In this document: positions 1 to 13,095 of the stretch, in pieces
Layout: the number at the start of each line of letters is the position of its first letter
Numbering within the stretch: the stretch's first letter is position 1
Assembly: GCA_030407005.1 (NCBI GenBank)
Contig: JAUDYN010000001.1
Location: 3,906,001 to 3,970,000, forward strand
DNA length: 64,000 nucleotides
Reading direction: 5' to 3'
Source: Desarmillaria ectypa
Lineage: Eukaryota > Basidiomycota > Agaricomycetes > Agaricales > Physalacriaceae
Notes under the pieces: model-generated
What the model saw: the letters and a program-made list of their open reading frames with translations, nothing else
Database searches by the model: none
What the model was told of the DNA's origin: nothing
Position numbers and translations under genes: made by a program

Positions 1-37
1 TGCTTGGCACCACGAAAGGCAGTGAAGTGCACGTGCT

Positions 38-2225
38 TTACCAACGCTTCTGCTTGCCGCGACTGCCGAACGCATCTCCCATTCCAGATATGTGGTTTCT
101 TTCGGACTCTAGACGATCAATGAGTGAGGGCGGATGTCGATCTGTCCCCACGACGCTTGCTGATTCCATCTTGGCAGCACCTTTAATGCTGTAGCCACCT
201 TCGGGAGGACCATCAACATCCATGCCGTTATCTGGTGGTCGCTGCTGCGGACTGCGCCCAGCACTTGGTCTTCGTTCAATTGATTCCCGTGGCGAATGCG
301 ATGCAGAATCAGCTAAACGATTCAATAGTGATAATCCAGGTCCATTCCCTGTCTTCGCCCTTTTCTGATACCTTGACGAGTCCTCACGAGGGGAATTGCG
401 TTTGCTTGGGTTTGCTTGGGGAGACGCGTCCTTCATTATATGGTCGGCATCTCGACTGGATATCCTCATTTTGCGTGATACGTCTACCGACGCCCTGGCG
501 GCTGGTCTCGGCGGCAACGATGCCGGTATATGTGTTATGTTGGATGAACCAGTAGTGGCGGTGGGGGTCAGGGCCACTCTGGGTGCTAGAGACTGATGAA
601 ACAGAAGAGGCAACGTCGGACACAAGCGACAGAAATGAAAAGTGGCCCACTGCGAACCCTAATGAGCAATTGAAGAGCCTGGTTTGACGTCTTGGCAGCC
701 AAGGCTTCAACAGCAGAATTGATTGATGTGGGTACAGTCCATTGTGGGCCTTGCTGCGCTTTGCGCTGCCAAGTACATCATCAGAGAAAGGAAATGTACA
801 TCAAACTGTACTCACTTGTATACATGACTTCAACAGCAGCTCGCAGGCCTTCCTCGATCGCTCTTTTGAGTCGACGGAATCGCCTAGACGCTATAAGAAC
901 GGATGAGAAGAAAAACATCCATTTGAGCAAGTATATAACCTCGAAGAAAATGGGGGAAACATCAATGATGGCGTAAACTTGCTTTTGTAGCTGCTCCCGC
1001 TCCGGTGGTCGGGAGTTTTTGAGATCTTCTTCGCAAGCTGCTAGGATTTCAGCCAATTGACAGAGAACTAGTGTCTGATCGTCTTGTGATAATTTCATCA
1101 GCGTGATTTTTGAAGTCAGGGAGCCATAGTAAAATTTGAGAAGGTCCAGAGGCGATGAGGTCTTCTTGTCGACGGTAAGATGATGAGCCAAACTGAGGTA
1201 GGATCTTGTCGTCGGGGACAAAGGGGAGCACTTGAGGTCCGATACTTCAAGTTTTCGTATCACCGCTTGAAGGAGGAGATTCCCCTGTTGGGAGCGCGAG
1301 CTAAACATAGACAAGGGGAGTATATGTTCTCGAATAAATGATGCGGCTTCGTTATCAGCCAATCGTGGTATAGCCTGATGAAAATGGGTAAGAGAAGAGA
1401 AAAGATGACAAGAATAACGTACAAGAGTAAGCCCCTCCGCAAATTGGTTATTGAGCTTGGGATTTTGATTGATAGTTTCTTTGGCTTCGTTCGTCATAAA
1501 CGCGAGCACGAGTCCACGTAACCGTTCCCGTATGGCTATTTCCTCTTGGTCCATACTGTCGTCAGCGGGGACAATTTGGTCAAATAGTACACCAAGAGTA
1601 ACGGAAGGAGCCATGACCAAGTGTTCCCTTAAAGCCGTCTTGATTACAGCAACTTCTTCAGGCTCCTCTGAAAATCTCGAGATGAAACAATGGAAGCTTT
1701 TGTAAAGAAGTAATAGCTACCACTCTGAAGCAACTGCAACAGCACGTCCGTATTTCGTTTCACCCAGTCGTTATCAGCCGCTGAAAGACCTGTAATCGCG
1801 ATATATCCCTCTGTTCTAACCTAATCCTCTCATATAAACGTAGTAATGCTTAAAAAAGTACTGAGACATACTTTGCTAGACTGATCTTCACATATATCAT
1901 ACACCGCATTGATGGCATCCTCCTCGAGCTCAGGGAAGTCGGCGAAGAAAAATTTGATGTTTTGGGCAGCAAGAATCTTGAAATAAGCACGGGAGGAATG
2001 GGCGAGGTCGATGAGTTTCTGCAGAGCTGCCTTCCTGGGCTATCACACCATCAGCTCAAGTCTGAGAACACTAATAAGCAACTCACCGGAGAACCCTTCT
2101 CAGTACTCTCCTTAGCCCGTCGGAGTAACACTACAAGGAAATTAGCGACAAATTTTGTAACCGTGCTGCTTTAACAGACAATTTATTTCCCGTTCCTGAT
2201 CCTTCTGGTTTCTCTCCGTGGCCAT
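38..2225 (-). CDS. API5-like (apoptosis inhibitor 5 family) HEAT/ARM-repeat protein
   Basis: Multi-exon minus-strand gene. The first exon starts at the ATG at 2225 (MATERNQKDQ...), and splicing restores a reading frame through LLRRAKESTEKGSP. It continues with KLIDLAHSSRAYFKILAAQN, then FFADFPELEEDAINAVYDIC, then VTLGVLFDQIV and IRERLRGLV. These align from memory with the N-terminal helical repeats of animal API5 (FIPKFFKHFPELADSAINA..., GTLGGLFSQI). The last exon (38 to about 600) is a disordered tail with SLLNRLAD, GYSIKGAA and SLIDRL motifs and a basic end GKQKRW, probably a nuclear signal. In animals API5 is a nuclear anti-apoptotic scaffold; its role in fungi is not established. The intron near 830-750 and the penultimate exon frame are my least certain joins. 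Nothing looks broken. Confidence 0.82.
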
Positions 2226-2582
2226 GGCGTACTCGGATTCCGAGACAAATCGCAGTGGCGTCCAGTCGCAAATCACCCTCTATTTTTTAACTTTCGGATA
2301 TCTTCCAGCTGGTTGAGCGCTGGGGGGAAAACACTGCGAGAGGAAATATCCACGAAATGGTGCGAAGACAGGTCAACGTTGTTCTGCAGATTGAGTCCTA
2401 CGGTCGACGACAACAACCCTTCCAGAAAGTATGTGCACGTGATCTAAAATCAATACTACACTCACACGAAGGGGCACAAAGGATTTATTTAAAATGCAAT
2501 GAAATTTGTCGAAAAAAAGAAAAAAAAGGATCGGTCAAGCACCTCCGCTCAAATCAGTGACCATCAATCATTAATGAGTATT

Positions 2583-5500
2583 CTAGACGGCATAGCTAAT
2601 TCTGCAACTCTCCTCCTCGTCCATGAACAGAGCCTTGAACTCTTCTGGGGTCTGTCCTATGACTCCGAACGCATCCTGCAGGGTACGCCCCAACAACTCG
2701 AGTTCTTGGGTAACGCCTTTCATCGTCAAAGCATATGCAAAGAAAAGTAGCTGCCTTGATCCTTTGACGTCGCGATTTCGGACAACATCTAGCCTCCTGA
2801 TAGCATCCACCTGTTTCGAGGAACATCAAAAATTGCTGTATAAAATAGGACGATAACGTACCAATCGTTCTCGGGACTTCTCTGCGGGTGGGAGATATGG
2901 AGGCAACGGGGCTTTTAGTCGAAACGCCGAAGCTAACGTTGAAAGGTACAGGATGATATTTCCGACCATCTCGTATCGTTCCTTGTTGACTGGAACGATA
3001 AAATCTTGACGAACACTCTGTGAGAACGGATACGTCAATACTCGCTGCTTAGGATATCGCGTATTTTTCCACTTGCCGTGTACCATTCTTCGCGCGTCGT
3101 AACGCATCGCATACTGTGCAATCGGTCCATGATCGTTTGCAAGCTCGTCAATACTCCGCGGTACAGCGTTACGGGAAAAGGTCCCTTCAATCGAGGTTCA
3201 TGCTGCGTCTGAGCTAACAGTCCTTGCAGCTCTATCAGCTTGATCTGCAAATGAAGTTCCCTGAAGACTCTTGAGAAGAGATCATCGACAGTTACGGCAC
3301 ACTCACATAGCCATAAACTCTTGGATAGAATTGTTCAGCGTCGTACGACCAGATGTATGACCAGACCCAAGCAGCGCAACATCCTCAGTTGAGGCTGTGC
3401 GTGAGTCATCATCATCAGACTCTTCGCGGTATTCCGGGGCAAACGAATTCGCCGCTGCGAGCCTGGTATATAGCCATCCAATATTCAAACAGAATCTGCT
3501 GAAAACGTCAGCAGCGTCCGTTTCCGATATGTCATCTTAGCGACGTACTCTCCCAATGCCTTGCTAAGCTCTCGCCTAGCCTCAGATGGCCACCAGAATC
3601 GCGCAATGAAGGCTGCATATAGTACTCCTGCAGTGACAGCCAGAGCACGATGCCACGCGACGGACACTATCGGTACATCCCTTTGCCGTATATTATAGCT
3701 GCACTATAGCTTAGCGGCATAGGACAAATGAATATGATGCCACTCACCAATACAAACAAGTCAAGTTATACGTGAGGAGCGCAAAACGAGCGGGAGAGAG
3801 ATATGCCGGCTTCGCAATGATAAGATAGAAGCATGGGAGTGAGTAGAGCCCGCCGAATACCGCGAGAGCGATTGCATTTTCTGGGAATAACGAGTACGTG
3901 GCTGCCGCAACGGCCGCTCCAACTCTGCGTCCAGTATGAGACAACGAAGTGCATGGAAAAGGTATGCACTCACAAAGTCCACAGCACGCGATTAACACTG
4001 ATAAGATTGGTCTACAACATTCCAATGTCAGTTGAGGTAAAGCAACGTGAGAGAAACGGGCTACTCACCGCACCAATGGTAGGCGATATGACAACAAAGA
4101 ACTGCGTGCAAGTTAGGTCCCCGCCCAATCAACGGCAAAGGAAAATAGCCTACCGAAATCAGCGCCCAATCACCATAATACTCCAAAAAGATAGGCCGGG
4201 TCGCATCGAAAAAGGCAGGTGCAGAGAGCAAAGCGGTTGCCATCCCCGTCTTAACAGCAAACTTGGCGTCTCTTTCTGTCATTCGCGTCCCGATAGCCCA
4301 CAATCCCTGCTTCATCCGGCCGATGAAATTCAAGTTACTTCGAGCAGGCGTAAGAACCGTATTGGGCGCGTGGGGTCGTACTTTAGGGAAAGAGGGTCGT
4401 CTACGCCTCTCTGCGGCACCAGTGATGTATGAAGCTTGCAGAAACCATCAGAACGCATCAAAAGGGATAGGAAGAGGTGAGTTACATATCCTCCGTTTCA
4501 AAGTAGACCTCTTCTTCTTTCGGTCTTGAATGCACTCCGATTTAGATCGCGTAACTAAGTTTGACAATCGCGTCATGATTGAGGTATATGCCAAGTGCCA
4601 GTACCCTTTCCAGTTAACATGCTGCTGCTCTAAGGTATAAATCCGTTCCACGGCATCAACGAGAGAGATCAACTCTGTAGAAAACTCCTGCAAGGTAAAG
4701 ATAAAGCTGTAACGCACATCAATAAAAGTGAAGCAAGCAAGAGACAATGAATGCTCACAAATACACCAAAAAAATGTGCTCGTTATCTGACGAGGTGAGC
4801 ATGACATTCTCTTTGCCCCCATGCCCAGAAATGATACTGACTCGACTGGCACTCAAACCTCCCGTATCGGTGTCGACTGCATCGGCATAAGACAAGTCGT
4901 TCTTCCTATATATCCGCATGACAGCATGGTTCGACGTGCTCTCGAAGCGCATCAAAGCCCTTTCGATCCCGTCAATCAACTCCAAGAATTCATGGGGCTG
5001 AACCGCTTCCGTTGTCGTACTCTCACGTACACGGGACTTGACGACTGACTCCCGCAAACGTTTCAATGATGATGTACACGTCGACTAGACATGATAATTC
5101 AGCTGGCTAGCCAAAATCGTTCAGAGTTGTCTTACCGAAAGGGCTTTCAGTGGCGGTCCCAATTCCCCCACAAGGTCGCCAAACATCACTGCCGCAGCTT
5201 TCAGCATCGCAGTCTCCTCGTCATCTTCAGCACCATCACTATCCAGCATTCTACTCTTGCCATTCCCGTTCCGTCTACCATGGTGTCTTGTTCGCTTGAC
5301 AACTCCAGCCTTGATTAGATCGTATTGCAGCCGCGTGCCACTCCTCAAACCATTGAGGTGCTGGGCGAGGCGGTTGAGGCAATCCACAGCGTCCTCGTAT
5401 GCCTTTCTCCTCTGATCGCCCTTCGTCGACGTCGGAACTGCGTGACCATTTCCTGTGCCAGGAACGGGAAACTTGACTTGCCCCGAAAACAGCCATTCGC

Positions 5501-7144
5501 TTTTTGCTTCTTTAAGATTCTTTTTCAGGCTCGTAAAACTATTCTGGTGATTTTCAACAGCGCGCTGGATCTTCTCTTGACTGGGATGATGAGGTGATTC
5601 TTCTAGTAAGAACGTGTTTGTTAGCATATCTAGAAGCGTGGAGAAAGAGTCAAGGGTTTTCGTCATGTTCGTTTGGAGATTAGTGGTAGCAGATTGAGGC
5701 CAGATGAAGAAGCAAACGAGATTGGAGATTGACGTCCCACAGAAGACGATGAAGGAAACCTGAAGGAGTGTCTGCCAGCCGCCCTCTTTGACGAGCCTGC
5801 AGTCTTCCCATCAGTCAAGTGATAAAATCTTAGTATCAGACTTACACCACGAAAAGGATAATGGCAATCATGCTACAGGCTAAATTTTAGATGAGACATG
5901 ATGCTCGTAAAATTGCAAGCCATATGCTCACCCGTGTTGAATTGGGGGTTAGCCTAATACTCATATAGTGAGTTAGATATTGCAAACCCTTTGAGACTGA
6001 GCGACATACCATCCAGACTTTCAGCCAAGCCAAGATGCTCATACTCACACCGACCCAAAGAATGACGAATGTGTCAGCGAGCCATTCCCAGCCAGGTTTG
6101 AGCTCGAGCCACCAGAACAAGGACATACTGGCCAAAGACACAAATGCCGCGTAAAACAAGCCAAATATACAGAATGTATCCGCTTCAATCATACTGCCCA
6201 TGGTCTTTGCCGGATTGTAATAGACAGCGCTACAGAGAAAGTTAGCAAAGCAAGGTCTAAAGCAAGAAATACACTTACACTGTCGCAACCATATGTCCGC
6301 TGGGAAGAGGTATGCGTTCATTCGAACCGTACGTAACGAGGTCACTTATCAGGCCAGAGAGATGGGGTTCATACGTGAAAAGGGAGGCAAGGAAATATGC
6401 CAATGCGCATTTAAAGATATTACGGTATGGTAATGGTATCGTGGGTATCGTGTACCATTTTCTCGTTGGTATGGGTGTATCAGATGAGGCAAGATCGTTC
6501 TTGGTGACCGTTGACGTAGAGCTCTCCGAATCAGAATCGTACTCGTCTGAACGCGAGTCCGAGTCCGAGTCACTGTCGTCGTGATGGTCGGAAGCGGCAG
6601 AGAAATTGCGGTAATGATCCTCCTCTTCCACAACAGGCGACTGGACTTGGATTGGGTTGTCGGGATCTATGAAACTCCGTCGCGATGAAAGACTGGCGTC
6701 TCGACTGGTGTAGGATCGAGGAGTGTTACTCTTCCTACCTGTCCGACGGTAGAACTGACTGCTACAGCTTGGACTCCCTAGTTGACCTTCATTCTCCATG
6801 AGTTGTCCAAAGACCGACCATTGGTGCTCTCGCGGAGTGTGGAACAGAAATCCAGATGCTGCACGGGGCACGGTATTGGCTGGGCGAGGGGTGTGCGACG
6901 ATGAAATACTTTGACTCATGGTTGGTCGCGCCGTTGATGGTGGCATAATTGGAATCGGGCGTGGAGCCGTGCTGGATGAAGGTTGGCCATCGCTCTGGCC
7001 CATCTGGTCTGGTGAACCTACGAATGGCTGCTGGTTCCCGCTGAAAGTGGCAGAAGCGGACCGTGTTCGCGCCACCGCTGGTAGCGTCGCTGAATGAGAG
7101 AAACTCACGTCCTCGAGATCTCCAGTCACGGAAGGCATTTTCAA
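2583..7144 (-). CDS. BRE4-like membrane transporter (ArAE/FUSC-like, DUF2422-DUF2421)
   Basis: Large multi-exon gene starting at the ATG at 7144. A disordered Ser/Asp-rich cytoplasmic N-terminus of about 230 residues leads into a first membrane block with FKCALAYFLASLFTYEPHL, PLPSGHMVATV, AVYYNPAKTMGSMIEAD and FWWLELKPGWEWLAD. These are hallmarks of the fungal ER-transporter 6TM N-terminal domain found in brefeldin-A-sensitivity protein Bre4. A long hydrophilic centre with charged helices follows (5666-4450). A second membrane block (4333-3490) contains RDAKFAVKTGMATALLSAPA and GGLYSLPCFYLIIAKPAY, then the C-terminal DUF2421-like region ending ALFMDEEESCRISYAV at 2583. The architecture resembles aromatic-acid exporter/FUSC proteins, so efflux is the inferred role; the substrate is unknown. 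Intron joins look clean and no internal stops are needed. Confidence 0.85.
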
Positions 7145-7492
7145 GAATATTGAAGGGCTAAAGGAACATTTTGACGTGTCGGTAAGCTCCTAGGTGCAGC
7201 GACCGTGACCAGGACGTATACACGCACATTGAGGCCCTCTACAATATCAATACCGTCCTTGACGTCGCCAGGCGATGCACAATGAGGGCGGGAGCGGGAT
7301 GGTGGGAGTAGGAAAGCAAGGTTCTGTTCTGGATGCCGTCAGTGGTGACATCCGTGACATTCCACCATCGATTCGCAAGACTCTCAGCATCCCTTGCCAA
7401 GCTTTCGAACGTTCAGGTTCAAGTTCAATTTGGTGTATTCAGATTTACTACGCAGTATCACCGGATAGAGCGAAAATGTATTGCCTTCCGCC
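7145..7492. other. Intergenic spacer
   Basis: About 350 bases between the start of the BRE4-like gene and the stop of the methyltransferase gene, both minus. It should hold the BRE4-like promoter and 5' leader and the methyltransferase 3' end. No repeat or convincing reading frame seen. Confidence 0.6.
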
Positions 7493-8756
7493 TTAGGGCC
7501 ATTGAATTCTCATTATCTTCCGCCCAACGCCCACTTTCCGTTCCCAAACTGTCTCTACTCTTCCTCCCTTCTCTTCTACAGCTTCGACAAAATTTGTGAC
7601 GCCTCCGCCCACCCCGAAATAGAAAATTTTGGCTGCGACTAGACATAAGAATGACGGATCGTTCTCTCCATCCGAAATAGACAGTCGGGATGTCAAGTTG
7701 TCCACCGTGGGCGATACTGATTGCAACAAATCAATCAAGGAACCCACACTATCCATACGATAGATGGTTTCTGATGTGAAGACGATATCGTACGCGCCAC
7801 CGCTTTGATGAAAGTCGAAGGAACCCCACGATCCAGAGAAGAATCGCAGCCGTATCGCATATACTTCCAGTGATGATATGAATGCCGTCTTTAGTTCCAG
7901 TGTTATCGGAATCTCTGCATGAATGGAAGCATCGGCGGGTGGCAACGGGGTCTCGTCGAGGTTCGTAGTCGCCGCATCGCGGTAGGCTTTTGAGGCTGGA
8001 GACATGTCTAGTTCACAAATGAGATGTAGAACATGGTTGACCAAAAGAAAAACCATACACCAGGCAAGGATAAGATTAGGAAGGGTAAGGAGCTCAAAGA
8101 CTACGGCGTTATAGTCTTGCAAATGAAGCTGAGTTTCCTTTTCGCCGGGCAGTCCAGAAAATAGTTTCTGCAGGATATACACAGACGGAACCGCCGTCCC
8201 ACAGCCGACCTAGTGAGACAATAGTCAGCTAGGATTTTTGGGAAGAGGATAGCACATACCTCGAATACTCGCCGACCTTCAAATGTTGGATTCTCTGCAT
8301 GCAGATAATCAACAATATCGAGACTGCATTCCCATGTCTTCAGACCCCCTTCGTATACGCCTTGAACAAGATCAGAAGGTGCATCAAGAAAGCCTAATGC
8401 TGGCAAGTTATCCTTCTGGTCGTCGTTCACTTCATCGTTTATAAGCTGGAATCGTGCATCAAATAGATCCCTCCGAGCGAGCGTCACATCACCACCAGAG
8501 GACAGCGGTATTGAAAGCGGCGAGCACGAAATAAGCGATGGCAAACAATCCACCTATGCTTTTCACAGAGCCGATTATTAGAGACCTTTTATCTGACAAG
8601 CAATAAATCATTACGAACGAGATGCTGAAGCGATACTTCGACGAAAGGATCTTGATTGATTTCTACATCCTTTGCCGCCGCCTTGTTTGTAGAAGCAGAA
8701 ACCAATATATTGAGGTCGTCTGCGGGGTCTTCGATGTTGAAATCAAACTTGAACAT
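7493..8756 (-). CDS. HPM1: Protein-histidine N-methyltransferase (HPM1/METTL18 family)
   Basis: A SAM-dependent class I methyltransferase. In yeast, Hpm1 methylates a histidine of ribosomal protein Rpl3; METTL18 is the animal counterpart. Translation starts at the ATG at 8756 (MFKFDFNIEDPADDL). Reading on minus: SLISCSPLSIPLSSG, the trademark LVQGVYEGGLKTWECSLDIV, SAM motif I VFEVGCGTAVPS formed across an intron (about 8259-8210), LHLQDYNAVVFELLTLPN, FFSGSWGSFDF, YDIVFTSETIY and YFGVGGGVTNFVEAVEE, ending at a TAA at 7493. The intron near 8030-7980 must use donor gtatgg after AWY; the alternative donor creates a stop. The first intron (about 8620-8554) needs a weak donor gttcgt to keep frame (HL|VDCL), so that join is uncertain. 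Divergent from the S1/P1 nuclease gene. Confidence 0.88.
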
Positions 8757-8990
8757 TAATGTCGTGACGGCGTGAAGTGCAGCTGGGCAATTTTTTTTGG
8801 TAGTTATGGTAGATCACGTGCCACGACGCGCACATTTACGATGTCACACTGTCACGCGTCTTTTGTCTCCTTTTAGGTTGCCGTCGTTCAGGTGCAAACG
8901 CTGTTGTTCTCCTACCATCATCATATCCACGTAGCACCCAGTCCTTTTGTAGCCCCCCCCCCCCCCCCCCCCGAACATCGTTTTTCTCTC
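8757..8990. promoter_or_regulatory. Shared divergent promoter with CACGTG box and C20 tract
   Basis: The 234 bases between the start codons of the methyltransferase (minus, 8756) and the nuclease (plus, 8991) must carry both promoters. Visible elements are a palindromic CACGTG E-box at 8815-8820, a T8 run near 8792, and an uninterrupted run of 20 C at 8953-8972, ending 18 bases before the nuclease ATG. No clear TATA box for either side. Confidence 0.55.
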
Positions 8991-10332
8991 ATGAAGACAT
9001 CCGCTTGGCTGTCCCTTCTTGCTGCCAGCACGGCCAGCGTTCCCGGTGTTGTAGGATGGGGCGTCGTAGGTAAGAGCTTGCGGTAATATATAGCTTTGAT
9101 ATATTTCCAACTGGACCTCGTAGGCCACGAAATTGTAGCGACCATCGCCCAAATCCATCTCCACCCCGCTGTCCTTCCTAGTATCTGTCGTATACTCAAT
9201 TTTACGTCAACTAACCCTAACGAACCCGAATGTCATCTCGCGCCCATTGCTGGTTGGGCCGACCGAATCCGCTATCAGAACCGCTGGTCTGCCTCCTTAC
9301 ACTATATTGGTGCTCTTGGAGACCATCCTTCCGATTCTTGCATGTTTCCCGGTGACCGTGGTTGGGCCGGTAAGAAAGACGTAAACGTGCTTGGGGGTGT
9401 CAGGAACACTACAGATTTAGTAGAAACATGGGTCCAGAATGACAAGGCCGGATTTGGTGGAGACGATGATGTTGCTAATGAGGCCCTCAAGTTTTTGGTT
9501 CATTTTGTCGGTGACATGCACATGCCACTGCATTTGACTGGCAGAGACCGTGGCGGTAACTCTGTCAAAGTTACATTTGATGGTCGTCAGACCAGTGAGC
9601 CAACTTCGAATTTCGAAGCATATATGCAGCTAACTTTGATGTTCAGACCTTCATTCGCTCTGGGACAGTCTCCTCATCTCCAAGTCGCTGCGCACAATCC
9701 CTCACAACTACACGCGGCCCCTTCCCTCTCGAACTGTTGAATATAACCTCAGAGGAACTATTTATGACTCTCACATCCGTCGTATCATGTGGGAAGGTAT
9801 CCTTGGGAAATGGGAGGATGAAGTCTCCAGCTGGTTGACCTGCCCCAAGTCCAAGGGTTCTTCCTCTATCCCTTCCTCTTCAGGCCTTGTCTCTTCCGCT
9901 TGGCAACAAGCCATTTCTCTCTGGAATTGGATGAGAGGTTCCAATTGGGGCGCCGATGATACAGACGATGACACATTATGCCCTTACTATTGGGCTACTC
10001 CTATTCACGCGCTGAACTGCGAGATCATATGGCCTCCTGCACTTGACAAACCTCCTTACAGTCATACCAAGTTCAATCAACTCATTAGAGGACAGAATCA
10101 TGGTGCTTCTGTTGAGGAAGAGCTTGCCATGTTCGACCAGCTTGCTTCAGGGGGCTCTGGTGGTCCGTATTTGGAGCTCGACACTCCCGAGTACGCCGGT
10201 GTCATCTATGACCAGTGGATCATTGAGAAATTGCTTGCGCAAGGCGGGATTAGGCTCGCAGGAATTTTGAACTACCTCTTCGCTCCTTTGGAAGGAAATG
10301 AAGCTGGTTTAAGCCTCATGCATGATTATTAG
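8991..10332 (+). CDS. Secreted S1/P1-type zinc nuclease
   Basis: Three exons (8991-9069, 9124-9594, 9647-10332) give 411 residues. The ATG at 8991 gives a signal peptide (MKTSAWLSLLAASTAS...), and cleavage before WGVVGHE would expose the N-terminal Trp that ligates zinc in P1 nuclease. Other zinc and active-site signatures in order are WADRIRY, LHYIGALGDHP, the LVHFVGDMHMPLHLTG block with its Asp/His ligands, GRDRGGNSVKV and, after the second intron, NLHSLWDSLL. Late conserved parts are ALNCEIIWPP and YAGVIYDQWIIEKLLAQGGIRLAGILN. Family members are extracellular single-strand nucleases/3'-nucleotidases used for phosphate and nucleotide scavenging. All ligands expected for activity appear present, so it should be functional. 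Confidence 0.93.
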
Positions 10333-10587
10333 AGGCATTGGGCGAGTGTATTTCCATAACGATCTCTAGCTTGTGAAGTTGTAAATTGTACCCTGTATTT
10401 TCATGTACGGATGCTTTTGGACACCTCAATCCAAGTGCTATCTCATCTAGCTCAAAGGGCTCTTGCCGAGAGAAGCATCTGTTGCTATTTAGTTCTTCTC
10501 TTAACCTCTACTAAGTATGGCACGTGTGGCCGTCATACCCGTTTGTGGCCAGCTGACCCATCTAGTTTGACGAACCTACTCCCAGTC

Positions 10588-12918
10588 ATGTTCTTTCCTA
10601 TCGACATGTTGCCCTCGCTGATAGTTGGATCTCTACTAATCCTTTTGTTCGTATGCTTCCACCAGTATAAAGTTTCGAATCTACCTCCAGGCCCCTCGGG
10701 AGGGTTGTCAGGCTGTAAAGTGCCTCAGTTTCAGCCTTGGAAGGCATTCTGTCAGTGGAATAGGCAGTATGGTAAGCGGTAAGGTAATCTTCAATGCTGT
10801 ACTGACCGACTGCCCTATAGGGCCAGTGGTGTCGTTTCGTCTTGGGACAAAGAGAGTGATCAGTATGGATTTGTTCCAAATTTTCACTGTGGTGCATTTT
10901 ACATCTTCGTCTTAGTACTTGGAACAATAAAGGCGGCCACCGACTTGCTAGTGGTGCGAGGAAACATATACTCCGGACGACCACGAAGCATAGTGGCGTA
11001 AGTTCTACTGCTTCCTTTAATCTCAATACTATGTTTTTTCACGAGAATCTTATAGGCATGAAATTCTCTCTGGCGGGATGCGTGGTATCGGAATGTCCGA
11101 TGGACCACAATACAGAAAATGGAAGACGGTCTGATAATTCTCCCGCGTAATTCAACGTGCACTGATGGGCTCTGCCAGCTGATGCAATCAGGTCTGAGCA
11201 ATACGGCCGCACTTGACTACCAACGTCTTCAGTCTATTGAGTCATTTCTTCTACTGAGAGATCTTCTCAAGGATGACGACCCATTGCATTATAAAAATCG
11301 TCTGCGTCGGTGTGTATATTTTACGAGCCGTCACGTGCTGTCGTTGATATTTACCAAGGTTTGCTATATCAATCGTGTGCTGCGTTGCTTATGGTCGTCG
11401 CATCAAGACTCTAGATGATGACATCGTCGTCAATAATGTGAAAACCGCTGCCTGTATGCTTTTCTTGTTCCAATCAACATTCAGGTGCTGATGGGCCCTC
11501 GGAATACTAGATTTCAGCAAGTAAATGAGCCCTCTCTCTGCCTAAATCCTGTGTTGATCTGGCATACCATTTCAAGGATCAGGTGAGAGGTAACACCTAC
11601 TGACATTGATACTTCTGTTAACCCCTTGCATTAGTGTTCCAGGCAAATTCTTAGTAGATTCGGTGAGCCTTTACGACTATAGAAGTTTTGCTAACCCTTC
11701 TCCAACATCTCCAGTGGCCGATCCTCCTATATCTTCCTGTAAGAACTCAAAAAGTAAGGTCACCGGTGTATCATCTCATCAACTTCGCAGAAATTCCTGC
11801 AATGGTTCCGATGGGAACCTGAAAGACGGCGTGCTGTGGACACAGAAATATACCTCTCCATACTGAACAATGTTAAACGTCAGATGCAGGATGGTACCGC
11901 TCACCCGTCTATGGCTACTCATGGGTTAGAGAAACAGCACGAACTCGGACTTACGGACGTAGAAACAGCATACGCACTCTCTGCGCCATGGGCCGCTGGA
12001 ACAGGGACGGTAAGATCTCTACTTGTATGATCTTGATATCTTGATGATGCCATTTTCAGACCATCATGACCATTGAGATTTTCCTGCGTGCGTAACTTCT
12101 CTCCCAGTCTATGGCAATGTTAACTAAAGTGTGATTCACTTTACAGTGGCGATGCTGCATTATCCAGACGTGATGAAAAAAACTCAAGCAGAAATAGATT
12201 CAATCGTCGGGTCAGGGCGAATGCCTGACTTCAAGGACTTCGATGCACTCCCATACGTCCAAGCGGTGATCAAAGAAACGATGAGGTACATCTTCCTTGT
12301 TTTCCTTTCTGCTCATCAATGCGTTAACACGAGGCAGATGGCGCTGCATCGTACCTATCGCCGTTCCGCATGCTGTGATGTGCGACGATGTGTATGAAGG
12401 TATGCTCATACCAAAGGGTAGCACAGTCTATGCAAACGTATAGTGAGTGTCAAACATATATGTTCGAATGACAGCGCTGACGTCGGCTCGAAGTGCTATG
12501 ACCAAGGATGAAACGATATTTACCAATGCGGAGGAATTCATCCCAGAACGCTTTCTTAATACCTCGGATCGCAAGATGATTAACTTCATGCTACCATTTG
12601 GTTTCGGGCGACGCCAGTGTCCAGGTAATTACGTAGCCTGGCAGTCGATCTTCATTAGCGTTGTAAGGTATGTGTTTGGTCCGTTTTGAATTTGGATAGA
12701 TGCTAATTGAGTCCAGAATACTATGGGCATTCGATGTCATGCCACCCGTCGATGAGAAGGGCAACAAAGTGTTACCTTCTGCAGACAGCTTCACGACTGG
12801 CCTCACGATACAGCCAGAACCTTTCAAGTGCTACTTCGAGCCTCGAAGCCCTCATGCAAAGGACATCATCATCCAAGAGGCCGAGAGAGCTGAAATTGAC
12901 GCCTGCGCCTGGAAGTAA
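10588..12918 (+). CDS. Cytochrome P450 monooxygenase, apparently intact
   Basis: Starts at ATG 10588 with a hydrophobic anchor (MLPSLIVGSLLILLFVCF) and hinge NLPPGPSGG, typical of ER-bound class II P450s. Introns are many and small. After splicing the reading frame stays open: FAISIVCCVAYGRRIKTLDD, VPGKFLVDS, WPILLYLP, FLQWFRWEPERRRAV, I-helix APWAAGTGT, K-helix KETMR joined to WRCIVPIAVPHAV, PERF-like ERFLNTSD, and heme loop FGFGRRQCPG with the Cys ligand. The tail ends at the TAA at 12916. Overall it resembles the basidiomycete P450s annotated as O-methylsterigmatocystin oxidoreductase-like, but substrate and family number cannot be assigned here. A degraded reductase lies convergently just downstream, hinting at a former metabolic pair. 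Confidence 0.88.
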
Positions 12919-13095
12919 AATTCTTAACCAAATCCTCTACTTTGTTGATGAATGTGAACTACATCTAATTCTCTTCGACGGTGATGAGTGAGGTAGTCGT
13001 ATCAAAGAGCATGGTCTCCCAGCTGATGTATGTGTCCATATGTAATATATCACGTTCCCGCGTTACATTGACGGACGACACTCTCCAGGGAGATT

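Noticed and set aside
9950..9990. Extra intron in the S1/P1 nuclease third exon
   Set aside because: The exon is open from 9647 to 10332 and the family alignment is continuous, so no intron is needed.
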